Part shown: one piece after another, positions 11,353 through 23,150 of the stretch
Layout of the letters: the number at the start of each line of letters is the position of its first letter
How positions within the stretch are numbered: the stretch's first letter is position 1
Assembly: GCA_025506515.1 (NCBI GenBank)
Contig: CM046453.1
Location: 5,533,910-5,597,909, forward strand
Source: Flaveria trinervia
Lineage: Eukaryota > Streptophyta > Magnoliopsida > Asterales > Asteraceae
Length of the DNA stretch: 64,000 nucleotides
Direction of reading: 5' to 3'
The notes under the pieces: generated by a model
What the model was told of the DNA's origin: nothing
The model's database searches: none
The model's input: the letters and a program-made list of their open reading frames with translations, nothing else
Position numbers and translations under genes: made by a program

Positions 11353-11914
11353 TTAATTATTATTTTACAAAGTTACCCCTTAAGATAACTATTTTGAGTC
11401 CTATTAAAATAGTTGTTGTAATTTAGTTGTGGTTTAGTCAAAAATACGATATCATTTGTTATAAAATTATAATCAATCAAGTTTTATTTCTTTACGGTTA
11501 ATTGATTGATTGTTGTTTTTAATAATACTTAGCTAAATAAAAAAGAAACTTAGCTACAATTAAAACATACGCTGATATGCAAAACTCCCCAAAATTTAAA
11601 TATATCATGAGTATCCGTACCCTTAGACATCCTATAAAACTAACAACACATATATTTTGTTTAAATATATAAAAGAATGATTAGTCTAATGTTAGTTTTA
11701 TAATTAGTTGTCTCCATAGATCACTTGTCCATTTAACATTTTCAATTGGCACATAACAATATTAAGATTTTCTCAACATACAAAGACAAAAGGACAACCA
11801 AGCACCAAGTCCTCCAAAAAAAATAATGCAGGCATTGCAAATGATTAAGAGTGATGATAGCTATATAATTTTCAATAATTTAATCTTTCTCAAATGTAAA
11901 AGATATCAATATAA

Positions 11915-12213
11915 GAGGATTCACAGTGGAGTTCTTAAAATTATATAAATGTGTTTGGTATATTATATGGAATGCTTTTGAGTAGTTGTGAGTGAAGGAG
12001 AGAGAAAATGTTATTATGGATTGGTATATTTGAAGAATCACTGTTCAATCTTTTATTATTATTTTAATATTTTTAAAGTGGTTGTGAGTGAAGCAGAGAG
12101 AAAAAAGTAATGATAAATGTATAAAAATATTATTTAATTGAAAAAAAAGAGAAAATATAATGATTTTTACTGTAATTATATGGATAAATATAAAGAACCT
12201 ACTGTGAATGCTC
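11915..12213. mobile_element. Complete Tourist-like MITE (M1 reference copy)
   Basis: The ends are GAGGATTCACAG and CTGTGAATGCTC, with TAA at 11,912-11,914 and 12,214-12,216. It is 299 bp, AT-rich and has no coding sequence. The TAA duplication and GAGCATTCACAG-type ends place it with PIF/Harbinger-derived MITEs. Its ends differ from those of the Harbinger element at 4,878, so that copy is not its direct parent. Confidence 0.9.
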
Positions 12214-12415
12214 TAAGATCACCTAGCTTTTATAAATCTCAAAATGCTTTCTCAAATGAATCTTTAATTGTTTGCGACATGAATGGTTGTATAAAAACAT
12301 CACATCTACATGTTAAAAGAAATTTTGTCATTAGAACTTGTTACCAGTAAACTTATATAATCAGTCAATACCTTACTAGCCAACATGATGAAGTAATTTA
12401 CAGTTATATTGGGTA

Positions 12416-12902
12416 CTAGTTTTAGTAAACCCGTGTATTACACGGGTTAAATAAATAAAATATTAATATAATAAATTTATTAAATATAAAATGATATTCA
12501 AAGATATGATATAACTTAAGCTACATATGAGAAATGACTATAAATAATAAAACAATGATATCGACTTTTTAAAATATTGTTTCTTAAATTTTTTTAAATA
12601 AACATTTTGTTTTAAAACAAACCGTATAAAAATACATTTTTTAAAAAGTTTCTTATTACAACTTCCAAATTTGCTTAATTTTGTTTTTAAAAAATTGACT
12701 TTTTAAAAGTATTAATTTATTTAGAAATAAACTTAATAAATTGATTTATTTTTTAATTTATTAAATATTACAAAGTATTAAAATAATATTGTTAGTCATT
12801 AAAATAAATAACTAATAGGAGAGAGACGAGAAAATTTTGATGAAAAGAATTATGGTGCCAATATTTGGCACTCTCATTTACTCTTTTATTAGAGTAAGAA
12901 GA
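12416..12902 (-). mobile_element. Non-autonomous Helitron
   Basis: On the minus strand the element starts TCTTCTTACTC after an A (12,903). It ends in a perfect 8-bp-stem hairpin (ACCCGTGT-AAT-ACACGGGT), about ten bases, then CTAG, followed by T (12,415). A TC start, a 3' hairpin, a CTRR end and insertion between A and T, without target duplication, are the Helitron signature. No Rep/helicase is present. Confidence 0.85.
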
Positions 12903-14360
12903 TATCGCCTTTAAAGGATTATGATATAAAACCACTGAAAACAAGATTCGAACATAAAAAATGTATTTAAGAAAAACACAGTCTTTTATTATTTATCCCT
13001 TCACATCTTTTAAAGGTTTTATGAGAAAATTCTTCCCTAGTACACGGTAAAACAAAGAATCTTATGTGGAAATTTAGTATTTAATTTTGGATTATATTCA
13101 TGTCATAACATGTCCTATTATAGTGGAATAGTTTAAATACTAATTAATAATTCGACTTTTTATAATTTTATTTTAGTTTTAAATTTATTGTAATGACTTT
13201 GTCATCGATCTTTTGTTGTTAACTTGCATAGTATAGGTTCTATCATTATATACAACTAATATAACAAAAATTTATGTGACTTGTGACAAAAATATAATAC
13301 ATTAAACATAAACAAACCCAACCAATATATTTTTAAGTAAAATAAAATATATATTTATCGTGTTTCATGTTGTAACATAAAGAAGATAAAACTAATGAAA
13401 GTGATATGGAATATAATTCAATAAAGGTGGCTATGCATAACTAAACAAAGTATGATAATTATCATGTTATTCAAATATCTCATATATTCGATTTTAAACC
13501 GTTGTTTGTTTCTAAATGTAGTGTTGTGACAAATAATAAAACATACTTTATTCCAGCTCTTGTAAGATGTCGTACTTAATTATCAACAACTTATAATGAA
13601 TGAGAAAAAAAGAGATATTATCAAATCATGTCTTTCAATTTAATATATATGTAAAATTTTATTTTTAATAATCTAAACCATTACTTATTGGTCGATAATA
13701 ATTCATATTATTAATTAGCCGGTAACAATTCCAACTTTCATTTTTATTACAAACAACAGTTTTAGCATTATAGTTATCATACATTCACATTCGATTTGTA
13801 CTTATTTTAAGCTTGATTTAACTTGTATTTTGTTCATTTCATTCATAATCATTGTTGTGAATGATATCAAGTCGAAATCAAGCGTAAATTTTCAATAATT
13901 ATGTTACTTGGATTATTGTTGGTCATAAAAATAAAAGTTGTGATTGTTACCGATCACATCAATAGTATAAATTATTATTGGCCAATTAGTAATAGTTTAA
14001 ATAATTAAAATCCAATTTGTCTAACTATAAACATATATAATATATTCTTTTTTAATACTTATCCGTAGTCAGAGTTGGAACTGGAAGCCCAAAACGAAGC
14101 GAAAAACAGTGGATCTGCTATGGTTGCTCACGGTATAATTTGACGGGTAGGTTAAACAGTGAGTTAAACCTAGTTTTGATTATTTATCATCAAAATCCGA
14201 AACTAGACTATTAAAATTTAAAATCAAACTATTACTAACGGTTTGATTCCTCCCCCATCCCGCCATACACATATTTGTGTGAACCGAGCTAATAGTCCAA
14301 TTCCAATGGAAAATCAACTATCTATAAACAACACCAAATGGATTAGAGCTCTTGATGCTC
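12903..14360. other. Gene-free AT-rich stretch
   Basis: No gene, RNA or element with definable ends seen. Confidence 0.6.
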
Positions 14361-14440
14361 TTTGATTGTTTGATTGTTTGATTGTTTGATTGTTTGATTG
14401 TTTGATTGTTTGATTGTTTGATTGTTTGATTGTTTGATTG
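14361..14440. repeat. Octanucleotide microsatellite (TTTGATTG)10
   Basis: Ten exact tandem copies of TTTGATTG, 80 bp, with no interruption. An 8-bp unit this pure is unusual and likely length-variable. Confidence 0.97.
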
Positions 14441-14595
14441 TTTATTTCTTCTCCCAAATTTCTAAAAGTTACGAATGAAGCAATGGGGGCTACTATGGTT
14501 TTGAATCCCTTAATCTTTCTTCCCGAGCTTGCTTAATATTTGCGTAATGCGTCTTGCAATTAATCCCTTTTAACTTCACAACTTTATAAATTAGA

Positions 14596-14992
14596 CTAGT
14601 TTACAAACCCGTATATTACACGAGTTGAATAAACATATTAAACTAATAGTTATTTTTTAAATTCTAGAATTTATAAAACAATGTTTTAAGATAAAATATG
14701 ATTGAAAGTACGTATAATTAACTACTTTAGGTGATATAATAATAACAACAAATTTTCAAACTTTTGTCTTTAAAAATTGTTTTTTAAACACTCTAATTTT
14801 TTAAAATATTTTTCTAAACAATATCGTTTTTTAAAAGTTTTTTGTATTAAAAAATTCATATTTCATAATATATATTTTTTAAAATATTATTATGTTATTA
14901 ATTATCAAAAAATCTATTTATAATTTGAAAAACATATCAATAATCATTAGCACAATGTATCATTAAAAACTTAACTCTTACTCTAGTAACGA
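14596..14992 (-). mobile_element. Second non-autonomous Helitron of the same family
   Basis: The minus-strand 3' end matches the element at 12,416: a slightly decayed hairpin (ACTCGTGT-AAT-ATACGGGT), then CTAG at 14,596-14,599, followed by T. Interior blocks of T/A runs also correspond. The 5' end (near 14,992) is only inferred from similarity, because the expected A before TC is not there. Confidence 0.65.
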
Positions 14993-15177
14993 CACGTTTC
15001 ATATTTTAAGTGACACCTAGGTGAACAATATAGAAAAATAACATGTGGCATTTAGACATTTTGATTTATTAATATACATTATTTACTTTTATGCGGCGTT
15101 ACATTAGTGCCAGCCGCAAATTTTTAAATAATGTAACTATACACACCACCGCCAGCGTATATATGGTTCTGTTACAC

Positions 15178-15240
15178 AAAATCATCTAGTTGTAAGTTAC
15201 GCACACCGGGGTTTCAAGCCCTAGCATCTCCCCATGTAAT
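15178..15240 (+). repeat. Possible tRNA-like (SINE) remnant
   Basis: TCTAGTTGTAAGTTACGC resembles a decayed Pol III A box. GGGTTTCAAGCCC, about 30 bases on, resembles a B box in a stem, and a T-run follows. The spacing is short and no target duplication was found, so this is tentative. Confidence 0.3.
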
Positions 15241-15798
15241 TTTTTTCCTTTTTCCTAATTTTCTTATTTCTTGTTTTGGGTTAAGTTATTTTTCTTATTA
15301 TTAGTTACTTTTTCCTCTTTAATTTTTTTAAAACTTGGATTAGATAACTATTATATAAAACATAAAATAGTATTTAGATTAAAACTTGTTATAACTGATA
15401 ACTTGTGTAGTCTAGGTTTTGGGCTCAGTGGGCTTTAACTCGCTTAGACTTTTAAGGAATTAGGTTATCCAGTTATGGAGGATCTTATAGCTTAGCCCAT
15501 TATGTAAAAAATCGACCCAACTTACTTAGGAGGCTTTTACAGTTTACTAGCATTGTGCCCTTGTTCATTTGTTTGAATCAGGTATATTTTTACCTCTGGT
15601 TTCAAAGTTTTGAAAAAAAATATAGGTCGAACCGCTAACTTCGGTCTTAAAAAACGGTGAAGCAAACCAACGGCCGAGCAGTTTTACCAGTATTTTGTGG
15701 TTTAATAGTTCGGTTTGGTGGCTTGAATCAATAATTTTATTTTTCTTCAGTTCATATCAAATTATCAATGATTCATGGTTGTAACACATCCTATTCTA

Positions 15799-15812
15799 AT
15801 ATATATATATAT

Positions 15813-15850
<38 letters not shown>

Positions 15851-15852
15851 TA
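15799..15852. repeat. (AT)n microsatellite
   Basis: Alternating A/T over about 54 bp with two interruptions. Confidence 0.95.
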
Positions 15853-16279
15853 AAACGAAAGACATATTGTTGATTTGGTTTTTAATGTTCTAAACCGGAC
15901 TGGATTGGCCCGAACCGTAGTAACCAACAAAACTGTTTATGGTGTGTTAAACATTTTATAAAAACTCCTTGTTTAGATAATAGACGAGAAAGAACAAAAA
16001 TATAAAGATTAAACATTTATAGTCTTTTAGTTTAGTGATATCTAATGTTTATATTCATTAAATTAATATAAATTTGAGTTCAACAAAGCAAATAATTTAA
16101 TAATTGACGAATTTCAGGAGGTGTATTTGCGGTTAAAGATTAAATCCCATTTAATATATTCGTGTCAAAGTAAAGGAGGTACATTCGACAATAATAAATA
16201 AGAAGATGCCAAAAATGTAAAATACGAAACAAAACAAACAATCAGATATCAATTAAGCGCCAGATTCATATAAATGTCG

Positions 16280-17475
16280 AATCTCCTCAATTCGCGTTTC
16301 AATTCTTTCATTTTCGATATTATTCTAAATTACGTTGCGTTAATGGCGATCACGTATCTGTGAATTTGGAGGTATGAATTCTCTAATCTTTGTTTTTTTT
16401 TCATAAAATTCACAGATCATTTTGTTTTGGTTTTCTCGCGCATGTATGGAGATCATGTATTCGTGAATTGTTGTTCAATTGTTCTTCGAATTGGTAATTG
16501 AAATTCCTATCGATCTGCATTTGTGTGTCATTGTGTTTGTGTGTTGTTGATGATCAATTCATTGTTCATTTGTTCGATTTATGAACTATGTACGAGATCT
16601 AACTCAGTTTCGATTAAAATGATATGTGATTTCCGAACGAAATTGATTTTTGATTGTGAGTGATTAGTTGCTGAGAGTTGAACATGAAATGATCTTTGTG
16701 AATCAGAATCTGCATCAGTCGTTTGTGATGTGCAAGTGATTATGTGTTTTGTGTTCACATATTTGATGATGAAATAGCGTGTAAACTCATACGGGTAAAC
16801 AATCTGTATACACATATATATCACAATGTGGTTTCTTTGGTACATTAAAACTGCAATATGCCTATATTGGAGCTTGTTGATCTTTCTTCTGCAAAACAAA
16901 GTTGCAATAGTTTCTGCTTGGGGATACACAGTATTGCTTATTTACATGTTAGCACAACAAAATTGCAGTAGCTTCTAGTTTTCTACATTAATGGTAAATC
17001 TTCAAGTTAAATTAATTCTTTCTGTTGCAAATAGTTGGTAGTCATGCCTTTTGGTCAACAAGATATTATTATATTGTCATTCCTGAATGGCATTGTAGAC
17101 TTAATTCCCCAGGTTAGTGTAAAGACTAGAGAAAGAATGGTGTTTGTGACTAGACTGTTCTCTAATAATGGCAATCTAGTTTCTTGTTTACGTAGATCTT
17201 GTTACTTGGGTTGATTTCAAATCACGCACTAGATGTTTCTTCATTGATTTGGCATTGGTTTCCTTAATGTTTTGGCTATGACAAAAATACTAGGATTACC
17301 GGCCACCAAGATGGAGTGTGGAACTAGGGATGTGAGAGGAATAAGTTGACCTTTTGAGAATAGACGCATAGCGAAATGAAACTCTATAAACAATAGATTT
17401 AGAAATTATCAAAAAGTTATATGTGGAAACATTTATAATACTGATTTCTTTTTTCTGTTTGAAACGTTTTCACAG
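16280..17475 (+). promoter_or_regulatory. 5' leader exon and leader intron of the TRAF-type gene
   Basis: A leader exon ends at 16,371 before the donor GTATGA (intron 16,372-17,475), and the intron ends TTTTCACAG, 17 bases before the ATG at 17,493. The leader exon start is approximate. It holds a seven-codon upstream ORF (ATG 16,343, stop ending 16,363) that could damp translation. The intron is T-rich and over 1 kb, as plant leader introns often are. The 116-residue minus-strand ORF in it is not a gene. Confidence 0.65.
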
Positions 17476-17492
17476 GATAACTTGAATCGATT

Positions 17493-20430
17493 ATGGATCC
17501 ACCTGTAGCAGCAGAAGTCGAAACTAAATCTGAGAAAACTGAACAGGCTAAAAGCTATGCCTGTGGACTTTGTGACACTGAAGTTGTCTACAGAATAGCC
17601 CAAGAGCTCCTCCCTGGGTTAGCCTCAGCATGTGTCGACAACACGACAGGGGGCCTCTTCACAAGTGCTGGTACAGTGGCCGTTGATATGAGAAAAGAAA
17701 TGACTGATTATTTAACCCAAAGAAGCGAGACATATGTTGCTGAATTCTTACTATCAGAAAAGGCCTCCATGTTAGAATTATCTGAACACCCTTATGATAT
17801 AATCTTAACTCTCATTGATGATTTTGCATCTTCTAAAACAAATGTGCTTAGTCGGGTTTCTGAATTGGTTTTAAGTGAAAGAAGAGAAGATATCATTGAC
17901 GATTTTGTTCAAGAAATGGAAATCAATGGTTTCTGGTTATTAGATCGCAGAGAATCTGTCGCTTCAATGTTGCTTAAGAATGTCGACTACAAGAACTCAT
18001 TTCATTGTAATATGGTATGCAGCTCTGAGGAAGAACTCGCTAAGCATAGATCAGAATGCATGTTTAGACCTATGGATTGCACCCATGAGGATGTACAACT
18101 AGGTACTGTGTAGCTCAAAAAGAACATCATGAAGTGGTTTGTCCGTTTAGGGTACTTTCGTGTGAACAAAAATGCTCGGATTCTGTTATGAGGCGTGAAA
18201 TGGATAGACATTGTGTCACAGTCTGTCCAATGAAACTTGTACATTGCGCGTTTTATACAGTGGGATGCACTGCTAGTATTCCTCGGTGCAGAGTTCTACA
18301 ACACAATGCCGATGATCTCTCTTCACATTTGCTTTATATAATCAGAAGTGCTCATAAAGAAGCTAGCGATGAAGATCTTAAACACAGGGTGGAACAAATT
18401 CGAAGCGTGAGTTTATTTTTCCTTCTTTTATCAGGAAGATTATGGCTGTTGGGGGTGTTTGGATTTGCGTTTCGAAACTCTTATGCGGTCGATGATTATT
18501 TATTAAATGCTCGATTGGCAGATAATATTTGATCATCTAGGGGTCAAGTGCTAATCTTTTTTTATTAAGGGTTTTAAAATTTACCTACTTATCATTCTTT
18601 TAACCTAATATAAGAAACCTTTACTCCAATTTCTTAGAACTTCTCTTTATGTTTCACAAATGCGTTTTTTTGGTTATGTTATCTGTTGAAATCTTAAATA
18701 ATATTGTTAGAACTTCAAATAGTAGAAGCATGTTCAAACACTATTTATTGCATCTCGTTTCTTGGCAACTGAGTATGAACATATATTATCACATAATAAA
18801 TTTTGAAAACGCACATCCATATACCCCCTTAGTTCAATATATACGAACAAAACATCTAACTTTCTATCGGTTGCAGCTATCAAATGTAGAGAAGTTGGCA
18901 CGAGCACGGGATACACGAGCTTTGACATATTTAATCAAGGATACTGAAGCAAAGCTAGGACCACTGGATGTCAGAACCAAGCCACAGGAGGACAACAATA
19001 AAAAGGAATCACCTACAAAAACTAAACCATTAGTAGTCAAAGATGGCGCTAACTCACCCAAGAAAAACGAAGATCACCAAGGCTTACAATCAGCCAATGA
19101 AATGATGCCATCAACAGAAAAACCTGTCATAACAAAAAATGACACCAAATTACCTACAAAAGGCGAGTCGTTAGTAGTCAAATATGACGCCGACTCACCC
19201 AAGAAAACAGAAGAGCACCAGGGATCACAGTTAGCCATTGAAACAGGCTCATCAACTGAAAAAACTATCATAACAGAAAACGACACAAAGTTACCTACAA
19301 AAAACGAGCCATCACTGGTCAAAGATGACACTGACTCACCCAAGAAAACAAAAGAGCACCAAGGATCACCGTCAACCATTGAAACAAGCTCATCAACTGA
19401 AAAACCTGTCATAACTGAAGATGACACAAAGTTACCTACAAAAAGCGAGTCATCAGTGGTCAAAGATGACAATGACTCACCCAAGAAAACAAAAGAGCAC
19501 CAAGGATCAAAGTCAGCCATTGAAACAAGCTCATCAACTGAAAAATCTGTCATAACTGAAGAAGACACAAAGTTATCTACAAAAAATGAGCCATCGGTGG
19601 TCAAAGATGACACTAACTCACCCAATAAAACAGAAGAGCACCAAGGATCACAGTCATCCATTGAAACAACATCATCAACTTTACAACCTGTCATAACAGA
19701 AGATGACACAAAGTTACCTACAAAAAAAGAATCATCAGTAGTCAAAGATAACGTTGACTCACCCGATAAAATAGAAGAGCACCAAGGATCACAATCATCC
19801 ATTGAAACAACATCATCAACGTTAAAACCTATCATAACAGAAGATGACACAAATGTACCTACAAAAAGCGAGCCACCGGTAGTCAAAAATAACGTTAAAT
19901 CACCCAAGAGAATGGAAGAGCACCAAGGATCACACTCGGTCATTGAAACAACATCATCAACTGAAAAACTTGTCATAACAGAAGATGAAAGACCAGTCAA
20001 AACGGACGGAAGTAAAGATAAAGATAAAGACAAAGACGGGTCATCTTCTTCGCCAATAAAGAATGAACACAATAAAGAATTAACAGTCAAAGAACATACA
20101 ACAAGATCACCAGAAGGAGAAAAACTCAAAGATGAGATATCACACACTGTGAAAGATTTAAGCAAACAATTATCCATTAGCGACGAAGAACAGACGGAGA
20201 AATCATTTAATGACGACAAAAGCGAACAATTTTACAGTGATGAAGAAGATACAAAGAATTCACCTGGAAAAGAATCATTCAAAAGTGATAAAGAAGAGTC
20301 TAATAAGTCATCTGAAAAGGAGATGTTTGATGAGTCATCACCCCAAAGAGATAAAACACACGAATCATTCAGCAGTGATGATGAAGAATCCATGAAATCC
20401 CCATTAGAGGAGGCATACCATGACTTGTGA
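17493..20430 (+). CDS. TRAF-type zinc-finger protein with long repeat tail, frameshifted
   Basis: Two coding exons: 17,493-18,406 and 18,877-20,430, joined by an intron (18,407-18,876) with donor GTGAGT and acceptor TTGCAG, phase 0. The protein opens MDPPVAAEVE and has CxxC at residues 24-27 (CGLC). It then shows the conserved stretches VDNTTGGLF, YLTQRSETYV, DDFVQEMEINGFWL and LLKNVDYKN, then the Cys/His-rich TRAF-type fingers (CPFRVLSCEQKC, RREMDRHC, VCPMKLVHC). From memory this matches the Arabidopsis TRAF-type zinc-finger-related protein of AT1G09920, which is much shorter at the C terminus. The tail from exon 3 is acidic, Ser/Lys/Thr-rich and mostly seven 47-residue repeats. One G is missing at 18,089-18,091 (GAGGATGT where GAGGGATGT would keep the frame), giving a stop at residue 207. 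Downstream frame and splicing stay open, so this is either recent damage or a sequence error. Molecular role unknown. Confidence 0.88.
19030..20016 (+). repeat. Coding minisatellite, 141-bp unit x7
   Basis: Seven consecutive 47-codon units, starting at 19,030 and every 141 bp to 19,876, each of the form VVKDD-DSPKKTEEHQGSQ, IETSSSTEKPVITEDDTK, LPTKSEP. The reading frame is kept in all units and differences are mostly substitutions. The last unit drifts into a Lys/Asp run. The 381-residue open frame on the opposite strand exists only because the repeat has no stops there. Confidence 0.95.
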
Positions 20431-22900
20431 GAAAATTATAGTTTTAAACATCAACATTTCTTTTTTTTTAAAAGAATTTACTTATTCATTTATATATTGC
20501 ATATTTGCATCCTCTTGGTAGTATATCAGTATGAAGTTTTGAAATTTTAGAAGTATAACATATTATTGGAAGTTAATTAAATCTTTTTCTATCTACAACT
20601 TTGCTCTCGATAACTCGATTGCTAATCAAGTCTTGATGGCCAGATTAAATGCTTGTAGTCGATTATATTGTTCAAAAATAATTTCAGAAATATTTAAACG
20701 AGTAAAAGATCATATTCCTCATTTGTGCTACTTTGATCAATTTAAACGTCTTCATATTAATAGGCAGTTACTATTCAAAATAAGTTATATTTTTAGTTAA
20801 AAAAATAATAATTCCACTCACTTTTTAAAACTAAAATAATTTTTTATAATTGTTTATTTTTTAAATAAATTATACCTAAAATTAATAACTTTTACCTTTT
20901 AATATGGGTATAATATTGTTATATATTTTAAAAATATTTTGACAATTTTTCTTTTACATGATACTACTTTAAATACTTAAACACTTATACACAACGCTAG
21001 TGCTATTTTATATATTTTACACATTGTTACATTATGCAATTCATACAATAGTGAGATCATTTACATAATGCTACTTATACAATGCTACTTTCACATAACT
21101 TCTATAATGAAAACAACATTAATATCATTACAACAATATTATATATCATAAAAACTTTGATATAATTACAAAGGACAATACTAACACCATAATTTCCATC
21201 GTCACAATCAATCAAATTCTTTTTTTAAAATAAAAACAATATTGTTAATAAAACAAATTCCATAAAAAACAAGGTTTCTAAATAACAAATATAACATGTG
21301 GAAATAAAATTATGTTGTTCGATTGTAGCATTTCTTTTTAACAATAAGATCACTTTAATTGTTATCTAAAAAAATATAAGAAAACCGTTACATTACAAGT
21401 AAATAGCACAACCTGTCAAAAAAACTTTTTGCTTTAAAAATTATCATCTTTCAGAATTTGTTATTGTAACTCCGAATTTTTATTTTTTTATTTTATAAAA
21501 GTTTTATTAAAAAAACGGTCTTAATATATTTTGTAGTGTTTATAAAGTTTGATATTTTAAAAATTTTATTATTTCATAAAAATTATTTCTTTAGAAATTA
21601 CATTTATAAAAAGAAGTAATTTTCTTAATTTAAAAAAACTACGCTTTATTCTAAAAAAGAATTAAACAATAATATTAGTAGTCAACGTAATTACTTAATA
21701 GGATAGATAAATGAGAAAATTAGAATTAGAAGGTCTAGAATTATAATAAGTGTTCACCTAAGACCTTTTTTATTATAATACATAGATATATAGTTTAACA
21801 TTTTCTTGAATAAATAGCTAACCGACAAAAAAGGTTTGATATCTCTTTTTTTTGTCGAGTGCTAATAAGAATTGATATTCGCTATGATTATTTTTTTCTA
21901 TTTCATAATTTCGATATAGATTGATCATTGGTGGAAGGTGTTAAATGTACTTAAAAATGCAGTTGTGTATTGAATCGCTTCTGTACATATATATTTAAAA
22001 AGCATACACAAATCCTTTCATTACACATTTTCTAGTTAGATGGTTCTTCTTGCATAGTTGCATGCAAGATTGATGTTACCCTTTTTTAGTGAAAGAGTCA
22101 ACCTTACATGTTAGCCATACGAGGGCTTGAAGAATCAAGTCCCTCTCATCTATGCTTACGTAAATGCACTCGTTAGATATGCATATTTATCCACACAAAT
22201 CCAACGTATTTACACACACATACATGCATACAGTTACAAGCATGTACACGCATACACACACATAAACATACATAGATGCACAAGCAGACATCCACACACA
22301 CATACATACATACATATTATTTGTTTCTCTCATCTTTTGAGTTTGTCACATGACATGTTAATCTTGTTACATAGATATTTTAGAAGAATAACATACTAGT
22401 TGAATTACAACCTTGTCATGTGTTTGACTGTTTGTTGTGTAATTATTAAGAATGTGACGTGTGATATCTGTTGATACGTATGTTGACATCAATTCGTTAC
22501 ACGACTCAATATTCAGTGAAATTACATTTTTCTTATAACTTTCAAGACAAAACATAAGTGATATATCTGATGCCTTCATCTAGTAAGATAAAAATGGTTT
22601 TCCAAGTTGGTTTTTAGCGCATTAACCTCACATGAACGTAAGATGAAACATAAAGCCACGAAAGTAAAAACGGTCGTATGTCGATTATAGACTTCTTATA
22701 TACCTCCTCGAGTGACAAGATGCGATGAGACTAACCTAACCAAGTTCATGACATGATAAATGAACTCTAACCAAATTGGTCTATAAAACACCTTGTGTTC
22801 ATCCTCCATTAGTGCGGGTCTAAGTACCACAAAGTGTACAATAGATGAATTTTAAAAAGTCATTTAAATAATAAAAGGAAAAGAAAACCTCAAACCATAA
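20431..22900. other. Gap between two convergent genes
   Basis: The TRAF-type gene ends at 20,430 (+) and SGS3 ends at 23,151 (-), so both 3' untranslated regions fall here. The rest is AT-rich with no gene. 22,190-22,320 is a CA/TACA-rich microsatellite that produces a His/Tyr-rich ORF of no value. Confidence 0.6.
22190..22320. repeat. CA/TACA-rich microsatellite
   Basis: Runs of ACACACATACATACAT-type sequence with interruptions. Confidence 0.85.
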
Positions 22901-22920
22901 ATCTCGATATTCTTCCATAG

Positions 22921-23040
22921 AGTTGTGAATAACCACAACATCAAGTTACTAGCAGCAATAAAGTCTAAATCTTTTGATATTTTTTTCATTAAAGTTGTGA
23001 ATAACCACAACATCAAAGTACCAGCAGCAGCATTAAAGTT
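22921..23040. repeat. Duplicated hairpin block beyond the SGS3 stop codon
   Basis: GTTGTGAATAACCACAAC, a 6-bp stem with a 6-base loop, occurs twice, about 72 bp apart, within two similar 45-bp blocks that also share CAGCAGCA-type ends. On the minus strand this lies 110-230 bases after the SGS3 stop, hence probably in its 3' untranslated region. Confidence 0.75.
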
Positions 23041-23150
23041 GTAAAAGGCTGGTAAATTTAAGAGAGAAAACCATAAAAATTGTAGTAATCAGATCACGCC
23101 ATCGATTAACTCTACTGCCTGTTCTATTTCCTCAGCACCCTTGCAGCGAC

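Larger units (their letters stand above)
14993..16279. other. Gene-free stretch upstream of the TRAF-type gene
   Basis: Holds the AT repeat, the tRNA-like remnant and two patches (15,620-15,720 and 15,880-15,930) rich in AACCG/CGGTT words that resemble hAT arm debris. The promoter of the TRAF-type gene must lie in the last few hundred bases, but I cannot point to a convincing TATA box. Confidence 0.5.

Noticed and set aside
14361..14440. CRISPR-like array
   Set aside because: The octamer repeats have no spacers; it is a microsatellite in a plant genome.
19074..20219. Long (381-residue) open frame on the minus strand
   Set aside because: It is the antisense of the coding minisatellite, repeats every 47 residues for that reason, and has no domain or splice context.
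22127..22399. His/Tyr-rich ORF
   Set aside because: It translates a CA/TACA microsatellite.
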